Positions 44,122-52,959 of a stretch of 64,000 nucleotides of DNA are shown here, piece by piece. Both the position numbers and the translations under genes were made by a program. The notes beneath the pieces are model-generated. The model was given only the letters and a program-made list of their open reading frames with translations. It was not told where the DNA came from and did not search any database. Origin of the DNA: Urechidicola vernalis (lineage in GTDB: Bacteria; Bacteroidota; Bacteroidia; Flavobacteriales; Flavobacteriaceae); NCBI RefSeq assembly GCF_031846385.1, contig NZ_JAVRHV010000005.1:124001-188000 (forward strand), given 5' to 3'. Positions within the stretch are counted from its first letter, which is position 1. The number at the start of each line of letters is the position of its first letter.

Positions 44122-45676
44122 TAAAGGACCCATATATTTAGGAATAGCTGTAGCCGTTGGAATATTGATTGGAAGTTTTCTAAACTTCGAAAATAAGTCG
44201 GGTTCCATTTTTGGAGCAAGTGCTGAGGAGTCTAAAATAAAAAGATTGATAAATTATATTCAATATGATTATGTAGATGAGGTGAATACTGAAGAATTAT
44301 TGGATGGAGCCATTAATCAGATTGTTGGAAAATTAGATCCGCACTCTGTTTATTTTACAAAGGAGCAATTACAACGTGAAACAGAGGAGTTACAAGGAAA
44401 CTTTGTTGGAATTGGTGTTCAGTTTAGAATTTTTGCTGATTCTGTTGTTGTCTCAAGAGTGTTGGAAGGTGGACCTAGCGAAAGAATTGGACTGAAAGCA
44501 GGTGATCGAATTTTGAAGGCAAACAGCGATTCTCTTTCAGGTGTTGGATTGGACAATAATGGAGTGATGAAAATTTTAAAAGGTCAGCCTAATACTGAAG
44601 TGGAACTCTCTATTTATAGAAGATCTGTAGATAAAGTTTTACCATATACTTTAACGCGAGGAGATGTACCTATTAAAAGTGTTACTTCTTCTTATATGAT
44701 TAATGAAGATATTGGGTATATAAAACTGGATCGATTTGCAATGACTTCTTATGATGAGTTTAAAATAGAATTGGATCAATTGATAAATAAAGGGATGACA
44801 ACACTGGTGTTTGATTTAAGAGATAATGGCGGTGGATTTATGAATATAGCCAATCAAATAGCGGACGAGTTTTTAGAGAAGGATAAACTAATTGTCTTTA
44901 CAAAAAATAAAAAAGGAGACGTAATGAAAGATTTTGCGACTTCAACAGGTAGTTTTGAAGATGGAAAAGTCTTTGTGCTTATTAATGAAAATTCTGCTTC
45001 GGCCAGCGAAATTATTGCCGGAGCATTGCAAGATAATGATAGGGGAACAATCATTGGACGTCGTTCTTTTGGGAAAGGTTTAGTGCAACAAACAATGGGT
45101 CTTGGAGATGGTTCTGCCATTCGTTTAACTACAGCAAGATATTATACGCCAACCGGTAGATCAATTCAAAAACCTTATAATTTAAGTCGAAGCAAGGAAT
45201 ATTATGAAACATTTTCTGAGCGTTATTCCAATGGCGAACTGGTTAGTGCGGATAGTATTAAAGTCAATGATTCTTTAAAATTTGTTACACCAAAAGGAAA
45301 GGTTGTTTTTGGAGGAGGAGGAATTGTGCCAGATACCTTTGTAGGGATTGATACTACGCAATATATTCAAAATAGATATGTAAGAGGATTGAACGAATTT
45401 TCATTTGAATATGTAGATAATAACCGAGATAAATTCAAAGGACTAGATGTAGATAAATTTATTGCTGAATTCGATCAGGATGGCGAAATTTTGAATAAAT
45501 ACTTATCACAGTTAGATGTAAATCTACCATTAGCACCAGCTACAAGGAAAAGGGTAGAGGATTATTTGAAAGCAAGTTTTGCTCAGAATTTATATGATGA
45601 AAATGGCTTTTATCAAGTTATTCAAATCGATGATTCAATGATAGAAACGGTAAAGGAATTGGAAAACTCCAATTAA
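44114..45676 (+). CDS. C-terminal processing protease (S41, CtpA-like)
   Basis: A 520-residue periplasmic serine protease. An N-terminal membrane segment or signal (LGIAVAVGILIGSFL, residues ~8-23) anchors it. A PDZ domain covers ~85-175, and the S41 catalytic domain has NENSASASEIIAGALQD (nucleophile Ser in the SAS motif, near 300) and RSFGKGLVQ with the lysine (~325). It would trim C termini of envelope proteins. It overlaps the dCMP deaminase gene by 8 bases and precedes lpxH by 22 bases. Confidence 0.92.
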   Translation: MNNKGPIYLGIAVAVGILIGSFLNFENKSGSIFGASAEESKIKRLINYIQYDYVDEVNTEELLDGAINQIVGKLDPHSVYFTKEQLQRETEELQGNFVGIGVQFRIFADSVVVSRVLEGGPSERIGLKAGDRILKANSDSLSGVGLDNNGVMKILKGQPNTEVELSIYRRSVDKVLPYTLTRGDVPIKSVTSSYMINEDIGYIKLDRFAMTSYDEFKIELDQLINKGMTTLVFDLRDNGGGFMNIANQIADEFLEKDKLIVFTKNKKGDVMKDFATSTGSFEDGKVFVLINENSASASEIIAGALQDNDRGTIIGRRSFGKGLVQQTMGLGDGSAIRLTTARYYTPTGRSIQKPYNLSRSKEYYETFSERYSNGELVSADSIKVNDSLKFVTPKGKVVFGGGGIVPDTFVGIDTTQYIQNRYVRGLNEFSFEYVDNNRDKFKGLDVDKFIAEFDQDGEILNKYLSQLDVNLPLAPATRKRVEDYLKASFAQNLYDENGFYQVIQIDDSMIETVKELENSN

Positions 45677-45698
45677 TCTTTGTACTTTTCATTTTTAA

Positions 45699-46451
45699 AT
45701 GGATTCAACTAAAAAAATATATTTTGCTTCTGATCAGCACTTTGGAGCACCAACTCCTGAAGATAGTTTCCCGAGAGAGCAGAAATTTATTCGTTGGCTA
45801 GATTTTGTAAAAAAAGATGCTGAAGCTATTTTCTTGCTTGGAGATTTATTCGATTTTTGGTTCGAGTATAAAAAAGTTGTTCCAAGAGGTTTTGTAAGAG
45901 TCTTGGGTAAACTTGCGGAAATTAGAGATTCTGGCATACCGATTTATTTTTTTATTGGTAATCATGACCTGTGGATGGACGATTATTTTCAAAAAGAATT
46001 GGACATTCCTGTTTATCATAAACCACAAGAATTTACCTTTAATAAAAAATCATTTTTAATTGGACATGGCGATGGCTTAGGCCCTGGAGACAAGGGGTAT
46101 AAGCGCATGAAAAAGGTGTTTACAAATCCTTTTTCTAAATGGTTGTACCGTTGGTTACATCCAGATATCGGAGTTCGATTGGCGCAGTATTTATCGGTAA
46201 AAAACAAATTGATTTCCGGTGACGAGGATGTCGTTTTTTTAGGAGAAGAAAATGAATGGTTGGTGCAATATGCTAAGCGCAAATTAGAGTCAAAGCACTA
46301 TGATTATTTTTTATTTGGTCACCGTCATTTACCTATGGAAATCTCTGTTGGAGAAAATTCAAAATACATCAACACCGGAGACTGGATTACGCACTTCACT
46401 TTTGCGGTCTTTGATGGAAGCGAATTATCGCTTCAAACCTTTGTAGAATAA
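45699..46451 (+). CDS. lpxH: UDP-2,3-diacylglucosamine diphosphatase
   Basis: A 250-residue calcineurin-like metallophosphoesterase that makes lipid X, the fourth step of lipid A synthesis. The metal motifs are ASDQHFG (near 10; D-x-H), GDLFDFWFE (~48), GNHDLWMDDYF (~87), IGHGDGLGPGD (~118) and GHRHLP (~206). The GNHD pattern followed by aromatic residues separates it from generic phosphoesterases. It comes 22 bases after the protease gene. Confidence 0.9.
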   Translation: MDSTKKIYFASDQHFGAPTPEDSFPREQKFIRWLDFVKKDAEAIFLLGDLFDFWFEYKKVVPRGFVRVLGKLAEIRDSGIPIYFFIGNHDLWMDDYFQKELDIPVYHKPQEFTFNKKSFLIGHGDGLGPGDKGYKRMKKVFTNPFSKWLYRWLHPDIGVRLAQYLSVKNKLISGDEDVVFLGEENEWLVQYAKRKLESKHYDYFLFGHRHLPMEISVGENSKYINTGDWITHFTFAVFDGSELSLQTFVE

Positions 46452-46561
46452 GCTTTTTTATAGAATATTTTTAACCAATTTTTAACAGCGTTAAAAAAAA
46501 ATATTCTGCTACTTGCAACACTCAATAAAGGAATGTAAATTCACGCCTTAAAATTCAAATA

Positions 46562-47569
46562 ATGATAGAAAATACTAACACTACCGTAGATATCAGAGCG
46601 ATAAATGAGAAAATAGAGAAGGAAAGCGCTTTTGTAGATTTGTTAACAATGGAGATGAATAAAGTCATTGTTGGTCAGAAACATATGATTGAACGATTGC
46701 TTATTGGTTTGTTGGGAAATGGACATATTTTACTTGAAGGAGTTCCTGGCTTGGCAAAAACCCTAGCAATTAATACTTTATCTAAAGCGGTTAAAGGAGA
46801 ATTTAGTAGGGTCCAGTTTACACCTGATTTATTACCTGCCGATGTTGTAGGAACCATGATTTATAATATGAAAGAGAATGATTTCATGATTAAAAAGGGA
46901 CCTATTTTTGCAAACTTTGTATTGGCAGATGAGATTAACCGTGCGCCTGCAAAAGTACAGTCGGCATTGTTAGAGGCCATGCAAGAACGTCAAATTACAA
47001 TTGGAGATGAAACGTTTAAGTTAGATGAGCCATTTTTGGTAATGGCAACGCAAAACCCAGTAGAGCAGGAAGGAACATATCCATTACCTGAAGCGCAGGT
47101 AGACCGTTTTATGCTAAAAGTGGTAATTGATTATCCTCAGAAAGAACACGAACAATTAATTATGCGTCAGAATTTGTCTGGCGGATTCGATAAGATTAAT
47201 CCAGTGATTTCTTTAGATCAGATCAACTCGGCAAGAGAGGCTGTAAAAGAAGTTTATATGGATGAAAAAATCGAAAAATATATTTTAGATATCATTTTTG
47301 CTACACGTTTTCCGGAGCGTTATAACTTAGCAGAGTTAAAGAACTTGATTAGCTTTGGTGCATCGCCTAGGGGAAGTATCAATTTAGCAATGGCAGCAAA
47401 ATGTTATGCATTTATTAAGCGAAGAGGTTATGTTATTCCAGAAGATGTAAGAGCTGTAGTTACAGATGTATTACGTCATAGGATCGGAATTACGTATGAG
47501 GCTGAAGCTGAGAATGTAACTTCAGAAGATATTGTTAGCAAAATCGTAAACGAGGTAGAAGTACCATAG
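46562..47569 (+). CDS. MoxR-type AAA ATPase of the Bat operon
   Basis: A 335-residue AAA+ ATPase. Walker A is GVPGLAKTLAI (near residues 60-70), Walker B is FVLADEINRAPAK (~119-131), and the ATQNPVEQEGTYPLPEAQ sensor-1 region (~160-177) is diagnostic for MoxR. MoxR proteins act as chaperones for VWA-domain partners, here DUF58, BatA and BatB. It opens a seven-gene run; the start is 110 bases after lpxH, with a possible promoter in an AT-rich stretch. Confidence 0.93.
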   Translation: MIENTNTTVDIRAINEKIEKESAFVDLLTMEMNKVIVGQKHMIERLLIGLLGNGHILLEGVPGLAKTLAINTLSKAVKGEFSRVQFTPDLLPADVVGTMIYNMKENDFMIKKGPIFANFVLADEINRAPAKVQSALLEAMQERQITIGDETFKLDEPFLVMATQNPVEQEGTYPLPEAQVDRFMLKVVIDYPQKEHEQLIMRQNLSGGFDKINPVISLDQINSAREAVKEVYMDEKIEKYILDIIFATRFPERYNLAELKNLISFGASPRGSINLAMAAKCYAFIKRRGYVIPEDVRAVVTDVLRHRIGITYEAEAENVTSEDIVSKIVNEVEVP

Positions 47570-47617
47570 TTTTTGTTAAACCGTTTAATTGTTTAAATGG
47601 TAAAACAACGATTATAC

Positions 47618-47644
47618 AATTCAACAATTCAACAATTCAACAAC
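47618..47644 (+). repeat. Direct tandem repeat of AATTCAAC
   Basis: Three perfect 8-base copies plus a partial one (aattcaac x3.4) occupy the gap between the MoxR gene and the DUF58 gene, ending 2 bases before the TTG start. Copy number could change by slippage and alter the leader of the DUF58 gene. Confidence 0.9.
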
Positions 47645-47645
47645 A

Positions 47646-48518
47646 TTGGATACTAAAGAATTATTAAAAAAAGTACGAAAGATAGAGATTAAGACAAGAC
47701 GATTGTCTGATCATATATTTTCTGGCGAATATCACAGTTCGTTTAAAGGACGTGGTATGACTTTTTCTGAAGTAAGACAGTATCAGTTTGGAGATGATGT
47801 TAGAAGTATAGACTGGAATGTTACTGCACGTTACAACGAACCATATATTAAAGTTTTTGAAGAGGAGCGAGAATTAACCATGATGTTAATGGTTGATGTT
47901 AGTGGGTCTGAGTTTTTTGGAACCACTTCTCAATTTAAGCGAGATACAGTTACTGAAATTGCGGCGACACTGGCATTTTCGGCCATTCAAAACAATGATA
48001 AAGTAGGACTGCTATTGTTTTCTGACGATGTTGAATTGTTTATTCCGCCTAAAAAAGGAAAAGGACATGTACTTAGAATTATTCGCGAGTTAATTGAATT
48101 TAAACCTAAAAGTAATAAAACAAATATTGAAGAGGCGTTAAAGTATTTATCTAATGTGATGAAGAAAAAAGCCATTGTATTTGTATTGTCAGATTTTATG
48201 GATGAAGGCTATGATCACACTATGAAAATAGTTGGAAATAAGCACGATGTAACGGGTATAAGAGTATATGATAAGCATGACGAAGAGATTCCAAATTTAG
48301 GAATGCTACCTGTAAAAGATGCAGAAAGTGGCGAAGTTGTTCTAGTAAACACCATGTCCAAATCTGTACGTACTAGTTATAAAGCCAATTATTTAAAATC
48401 GGTTGATTATTACGAGAAATCTTTTAGTCGCAGTGGAGCAGGAACAATCAGTACGCGTGTAGATGAAAGTTATGTAAAGAAATTATTAGGATATTTTAAG
48501 CAAAAAGGAGCGAGATAA
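47646..48518 (+). CDS. DUF58 family protein of the Bat operon
   Basis: A 290-residue cytoplasmic protein with the DUF58 N-terminal signature (FKGRGMTFSEVRQYQFGDDVRSIDW region, given here as a landmark) and a VWA-like fold whose MIDAS motif is MVDVSGSEFF (near 80-89). It normally partners with MoxR. The start codon is TTG (GAT ACT follows), a poor start right after a tandem repeat, so translation may be coupled to repeat length. One base separates its stop from the next TTG start. Confidence 0.9.
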   Translation: MDTKELLKKVRKIEIKTRRLSDHIFSGEYHSSFKGRGMTFSEVRQYQFGDDVRSIDWNVTARYNEPYIKVFEEERELTMMLMVDVSGSEFFGTTSQFKRDTVTEIAATLAFSAIQNNDKVGLLLFSDDVELFIPPKKGKGHVLRIIRELIEFKPKSNKTNIEEALKYLSNVMKKKAIVFVLSDFMDEGYDHTMKIVGNKHDVTGIRVYDKHDEEIPNLGMLPVKDAESGEVVLVNTMSKSVRTSYKANYLKSVDYYEKSFSRSGAGTISTRVDESYVKKLLGYFKQKGAR

Positions 48519-48519
48519 G

Positions 48520-50109
48520 TTGAAGAAAAGAATTTTCTATATAGCATTTTTCATAGGAGCATTTGTAATGGCTCAGTCCCCAATAAAAATGGAGGTAGAT
48601 ACAACCAACATTAGAATTGGAGAACAGATTGAATATAAATTAACTGTAGATAATACAGAAACTGTTGTTTTTCCGAAGTTGGAAATGGACAGTCTTAAAA
48701 AAGTTGAGGTTGTTGAAGATTTGCCAGTTGACACTACGAAAACAAAATTTATAAAAAAGTATTTATTGACTAGTTTTGATAGTGGTTCGTACGTAATCCC
48801 TCAGCAAGAAGTTTTAATAAATGCTAAAAATTTTAAAACGGATTCCTTACTTATTGCGGTATCTACTGTAAAGGTTGATACGTTAAAGCAAAAACTTTTC
48901 CCGATAAAAGCGGTTAAAAATCAGCCGATAATTTTTGATGATTATGCCTTGTATGTTTGGATAGGCTTGGCAATTCTGTTGTTGATTATTGCAATTGTAT
49001 TGTATGTTGTTTTAAGAAAGAAAAAGGAAGAAATTCCACTTGAAGAAAGAATACCACCGTATCAATTAGCAATGCAGCGTTTGGGCGAATTAGATGCCAA
49101 AGAATTATTGAAACAAGACAAGATAAAACTCTATTATATTGAATTAACTGATATTATTAGGTCTTTTATAGAGCGAGAGTTAAAAATTCCGGCATTAGAA
49201 TCTACAACGGATGAATTAATTGAGATGATTTTGGATTTTAAGAGTATGGATAAACTCGATTTGCCAAAAGAGACAATAAAGAATTTACAGAAATTATTGC
49301 AAGAAGCCGATTTGGTAAAATTTGCCAAGTTTAAGCCAATGGCCATAGAGGTGGAAGGACACAGATCTCAAACGGAACATATTATCAATAACCTTCGTCC
49401 AGAAGAAGTTGAAGTGACTGAGAATGTAACAAATGAAACCATAAATACTCCGCAGAACAAGCAAGCAACAAAGAAAAAGTGGAGTAAAAAGAAGATTATT
49501 ATTATATCTGTTGTTGGTTTCCTTTTTGTTGTTCTAACAGTTGTAGGAGTTCTGATGTTCAAAGGATATAAATACGCTCAGGAGAATATAATTGGGTATC
49601 AAACTAAAGAGTTATTGAAGAATGATTGGAGTTTAAGCACCTACGGTTCACCAACGGTAACCTTAGAGTCTCCAGAAATTCTAAAATCTAATTTATTAGA
49701 GGTTCCTGCTCGGGCAAAGGAAATGATTAATCAAATAGCACAATTTGACTACACAAGTATTATTGGTGGTCTTCAAATTAGTGTTACTACGATGGATTTT
49801 ACGGAAAAGGTTACTGAGTATAATTTGGAATCGGGGGTGCAAGGTGCATTGTCTGCAATGCAGTCGCAAGGAGTAGAATTTATTTCCTCAGACCAGGAGT
49901 CGATGCAAATTGACGGAGAAGAAGGGGTGAAATTAATTTCTCAGTATAGCATGGTTAATCCTGTAACTAATAAACCAGAATTTTATCAGTTGAGAGGTGC
50001 AGTGTTTGGAGATATTAACGGATCAAGGACAATTGTAGTTACTTACAAAGATGGAGATGCCAGTGGAGAAGAAATAGCGAATCGTGTAATTAATTCTGTA
50101 AAGTTGTAA
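48520..50109 (+). CDS. Large membrane protein of the Bat operon (BatD-like N part, extra C domain)
   Basis: A 529-residue protein with the start TTG, one base after the DUF58 stop. Signal peptide (MKKRIFYIAFFIGAFVMAQ, residues 1-19), a periplasmic beta-rich BatD-like domain (~25-130), TM1 (YALYVWIGLAILLLIIAIVL, near 145-165), a cytoplasmic DUF4381-like region (~180-290), a Lys-rich linker, TM2 (IIIISVVGFLFVVLTVVGVL, ~329-348), and a second periplasmic domain (~360-529) I cannot assign. The layout with the extra C-terminal domain is unusual. It probably forms the membrane hub between MoxR/DUF58 and the VWA proteins BatA and BatB. Confidence 0.7.
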   Translation: MKKRIFYIAFFIGAFVMAQSPIKMEVDTTNIRIGEQIEYKLTVDNTETVVFPKLEMDSLKKVEVVEDLPVDTTKTKFIKKYLLTSFDSGSYVIPQQEVLINAKNFKTDSLLIAVSTVKVDTLKQKLFPIKAVKNQPIIFDDYALYVWIGLAILLLIIAIVLYVVLRKKKEEIPLEERIPPYQLAMQRLGELDAKELLKQDKIKLYYIELTDIIRSFIERELKIPALESTTDELIEMILDFKSMDKLDLPKETIKNLQKLLQEADLVKFAKFKPMAIEVEGHRSQTEHIINNLRPEEVEVTENVTNETINTPQNKQATKKKWSKKKIIIISVVGFLFVVLTVVGVLMFKGYKYAQENIIGYQTKELLKNDWSLSTYGSPTVTLESPEILKSNLLEVPARAKEMINQIAQFDYTSIIGGLQISVTTMDFTEKVTEYNLESGVQGALSAMQSQGVEFISSDQESMQIDGEEGVKLISQYSMVNPVTNKPEFYQLRGAVFGDINGSRTIVVTYKDGDASGEEIANRVINSVKL

Positions 50110-50110
50110 A

Positions 50111-51115
50111 ATGAGGTTGTGGAATAACATAGAATTTACAAATCCCGAGTTTTTATGGTTGCTGTTGGTGGTTCCACTATTGGTAGTTTATTACGTTGTA
50201 TTGCGTAAAAAAAGTACAGCATCACTTACTTTATCAAGTACAAAATCGTTTGGAGAACCATCTATTTTACCAAGGTTAAAACCAATTTTACACGTGTTAA
50301 GGTTGGCTGCGATTTCTTTATTAATTGTAGCATTGGCAAGACCAAGAATTACATCGGTTAGTACAAAAGTAAATACCAATAAAGGAATTGATATTGTAAT
50401 GGCTATTGACGTTTCTGCAAGTATGTTGGCACGTGATTTGAAACCAAATCGTTTGGGAGCCTTAAAAAAGGTAGCGACTAATTTTGTTGATAAAAGACCA
50501 AGTGATAGAATCGGAATTGTCATTTATGCCGGAGAAAGTTTTACTCAAACACCTATTACAAGTGACAAAAGAATCGTGAAAAGAACCATTAATGATATCA
50601 AATGGGGGCAATTAGAAGGAGGAACCGCCATTGGAATGGGCTTAGGTTCTGCCGTAAACCGATTAAAGGAAAGTAAGGCAAAGAGCAAGGTTATTATTTT
50701 ACTTACAGACGGAGTAAATAACTCCGGGTTCGTAGATCCTAAAACGGCTACAGAATTGGCTAAAGAATTAGGAATTAAAACCTATACAATTGGCCTTGGA
50801 ACAAAGGGCAATGCGCCTTCACCGGCTTATAGAGATGGCAACGGAAAGTTGGTGTTTCAAAACATGCCAGTAGAGATTGATGAAGAATTATTAGAATATA
50901 TAGCGTCTGAAACTGAAGGGAAATATTTTAGAGCAACTGACAATAAAAAGTTAGAAGCTATTTACGACGAAATAAACAAACTAGAGAAAACCGAAATAGA
51001 GGAGTTTAAATATTACAATTACGATGAAAGATACCGATTCTTGGTAATATTAGCTGGACTTATTTTAGGGTTAGAAATGTTATTAAGATTTACAATTTTT
51101 AGATCATTTATATAG
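50111..51115 (+). CDS. batA: VWA domain protein BatA
   Basis: A 334-residue inner-membrane protein with two N-terminal membrane segments (residues ~15-30 and 57-78), a VWA domain with MIDAS motif AIDVSASMLARD (near 97-108), and a C-terminal membrane helix (FLVILAGLILGLEMLL). The Bat proteins are linked to aerotolerance in Bacteroides and to stress resistance elsewhere. Its start is 1 base after the preceding stop, and batB follows after 4 bases. Confidence 0.92.
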   Translation: MRLWNNIEFTNPEFLWLLLVVPLLVVYYVVLRKKSTASLTLSSTKSFGEPSILPRLKPILHVLRLAAISLLIVALARPRITSVSTKVNTNKGIDIVMAIDVSASMLARDLKPNRLGALKKVATNFVDKRPSDRIGIVIYAGESFTQTPITSDKRIVKRTINDIKWGQLEGGTAIGMGLGSAVNRLKESKAKSKVIILLTDGVNNSGFVDPKTATELAKELGIKTYTIGLGTKGNAPSPAYRDGNGKLVFQNMPVEIDEELLEYIASETEGKYFRATDNKKLEAIYDEINKLEKTEIEEFKYYNYDERYRFLVILAGLILGLEMLLRFTIFRSFI

Positions 51116-51119
51116 TACA

Positions 51120-52154
51120 ATGTATCAAATAGAAGAACCATATTACTTTACCTTTTTAATCTCTGTTCCGGTGATTTTTGTGGTTTTCCTTGCGATATTT
51201 TGGTGGAAAAAAAGGAAACAGAAACAATTCGCAAATCCGGAGTTGTTAGAAAAGTTAATGCCTGAAAAATCTGATTTTAAGAGTTTTATTAAGATCATTG
51301 CCTTCTTATTTGGGTTGTCATTTTTAATTATTTCTTTAACTAACCCAAAAATGGGGACAAAGTTAGAAACGGTAAAAAGACAAGGAGTAGATATTGTATT
51401 TGCACTGGATGTTTCTAAAAGTATGTTGGCTGAAGATATTGCACCAAACAGACTAGAAAAGGCAAAACAAATCATTTCTAAAATAGTTGATAAATTAGGA
51501 AGTGATAGAATTGGAATCATTATTTATGCGGGTAATGCATATCCGTTATTACCAATAACCACAGATCAAGGAGCGGCCAAAATGTTTTTGCAAAATGCAA
51601 GTCCAAATTTAGTATCGAGCCAGGGAACAGCTATAAATGATGCTATTGAAATGGCTACGACCTATTATAATGATGATGAACAAACAAATCGTTTTTTGTT
51701 TATTATCTCGGATGGTGAAGATCATCAAGAAGATGCATCGAGCGCCATAGCCAAAGCAACAAAAGAAGGAATTAAAACCTATACGGTTGGAGTGGGAACG
51801 GCAAAAGGAGGGCCAATTCCGATTAAATTTAATGGCAAATTAGAAGGCTATAAAAAAGATAGTAAAGGAGAAACTGTTGTTACAAGATTGGTTGAATCAA
51901 CTCTAAAAGAAATTGCAGACAAAGGCAATGGAAAATATATTTTAGGAAATAAAACGCAGGCTACTGTAGACTATGTTGAAGATTTATTATTGAAGGCAGA
52001 AAAGAGTGAGTTTGAGACCAAGCAGTTTTCAGATTATAAAGATCAATTCCAATGGTTTGTTGCTATTGCTTTGTTCTTTTTAATTATGGATGCTCTTATG
52101 CTAGAGAAAAAGACAAAATGGATTCAAAAATTAAATTTGTTTAATAAAAAATGA
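51120..52154 (+). CDS. batB: VWA domain protein BatB
   Basis: A 344-residue paralogue of BatA: two N-terminal membrane segments (~10-26, ~57-76), a VWA domain with MIDAS motif ALDVSKSMLAED (near 95-106), TDQGAAK and EDHQEDASS loops, and a C-terminal membrane helix (FVAIALFFLIMDAL). It overlaps batC by 4 bases (ATGA), indicating translational coupling. Confidence 0.92.
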   Translation: MYQIEEPYYFTFLISVPVIFVVFLAIFWWKKRKQKQFANPELLEKLMPEKSDFKSFIKIIAFLFGLSFLIISLTNPKMGTKLETVKRQGVDIVFALDVSKSMLAEDIAPNRLEKAKQIISKIVDKLGSDRIGIIIYAGNAYPLLPITTDQGAAKMFLQNASPNLVSSQGTAINDAIEMATTYYNDDEQTNRFLFIISDGEDHQEDASSAIAKATKEGIKTYTVGVGTAKGGPIPIKFNGKLEGYKKDSKGETVVTRLVESTLKEIADKGNGKYILGNKTQATVDYVEDLLLKAEKSEFETKQFSDYKDQFQWFVAIALFFLIMDALMLEKKTKWIQKLNLFNKK

Positions 52155-52954
52155 GACAAGTTTTAATAATCATATGTGCATTAATTCCGTTGAGTATTTT
52201 GGCTCAGGAAATTGACCCTGCTTTACAACGTGAGGCTAGAAAGTACGTTAGAGAAGGAAATGAGTTGTACAACCAACAAAAATTTTCTGATGCTGAGGTC
52301 GCTTATAAAAAGGCATTGGTAAATGACCCCGCGTACGAAATAGCAAATTATAATTTAGGAAATGCTTTATCGCAACAAAACAGAGATGAAGAAGCAATTG
52401 CACAGTACGAGATAACTGCAAAGTTGACGGAGGATAAAATGACAAAGAGTGAGGCATATCATAATATTGGTAATACACATTTTGATGCTAAAAAATACCA
52501 GCCAGCAATTGATGCCTATAAAAATTCTTTGAGAAACAACCCTAAAGACGACGAGACTCGTTACAATTTAGCCTTGGCTCAAAAAATGTTAGAAGATCAG
52601 CAGCAAAATCAAGATAACAAAGACAATAAAGACAACAAGGATAATAAAGACGATAAGAATCAGGATAAAAAAGATCAGAACGACGACAAGAATGATGATC
52701 AGCAAGATAAAAAGGATGATCAGCAGAAGGGAGATGATGAGAAAGATGATAAAAACGATCAGCAAAAAGACCCGAAGGATCAAAAAGACTACAAGGGTAA
52801 TGATCAAAATAAAAAGCCTCAACCGGGTAAATTATCGCCTCAACAAATTCAGCAATTGCTAGAAGCAATGAATAATGAGGAGAAAAAGACCCAAGAAAAA
52901 ATGAATGCTAGAAAAGAAAAAGGGAAAAAGATTAAACAAGAAAAAGATTGGTAA
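52151..52954 (+). CDS. batC: Tetratricopeptide protein BatC with charged low-complexity tail
   Basis: A 267-residue protein: signal peptide (residues ~1-18, ILAQ), two TPR motifs (~35-140; EGNELYNQQKFSDAEVAYKKAL and a second with AYHNIGNTHFDAKKYQ), then a highly repetitive Asp/Lys/Gln/Asn-rich region (~150-225), and a basic C terminus. The repeated segment comes from codons such as gac, aat, aaa and cag in runs, so it is slippage-prone. BatC would be a periplasmic adaptor for the VWA proteins. Confidence 0.88.
   Translation: MRQVLIIICALIPLSILAQEIDPALQREARKYVREGNELYNQQKFSDAEVAYKKALVNDPAYEIANYNLGNALSQQNRDEEAIAQYEITAKLTEDKMTKSEAYHNIGNTHFDAKKYQPAIDAYKNSLRNNPKDDETRYNLALAQKMLEDQQQNQDNKDNKDNKDNKDDKNQDKKDQNDDKNDDQQDKKDDQQKGDDEKDDKNDQQKDPKDQKDYKGNDQNKKPQPGKLSPQQIQQLLEAMNNEEKKTQEKMNARKEKGKKIKQEKDW
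52600..52810 (+). repeat. Low-complexity codon repeat inside batC
   Basis: About 210 bases of near-repetitive GAT/GAC, AAT/AAC, AAA/AAG and CAG codons encoding the Asp/Lys/Asn/Gln-rich linker. No perfect long unit, but many imperfect 12-18 base repeats. Confidence 0.75.
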
Positions 52955-52959
52955 ATTAA

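Noticed and set aside
47618..47644. Possible CRISPR-like array at the aattcaac repeats
   Set aside because: The unit is 8 bases with no spacers; it is a simple tandem repeat.
52589..52822. Minus-strand frame rich in Ile, Val and Leu opposite batC
   Set aside because: It mirrors the Asp/Lys codon repeat of batC (GAT/AAA runs read as hydrophobic codons backwards) and has no start context or homologue that I recognise.
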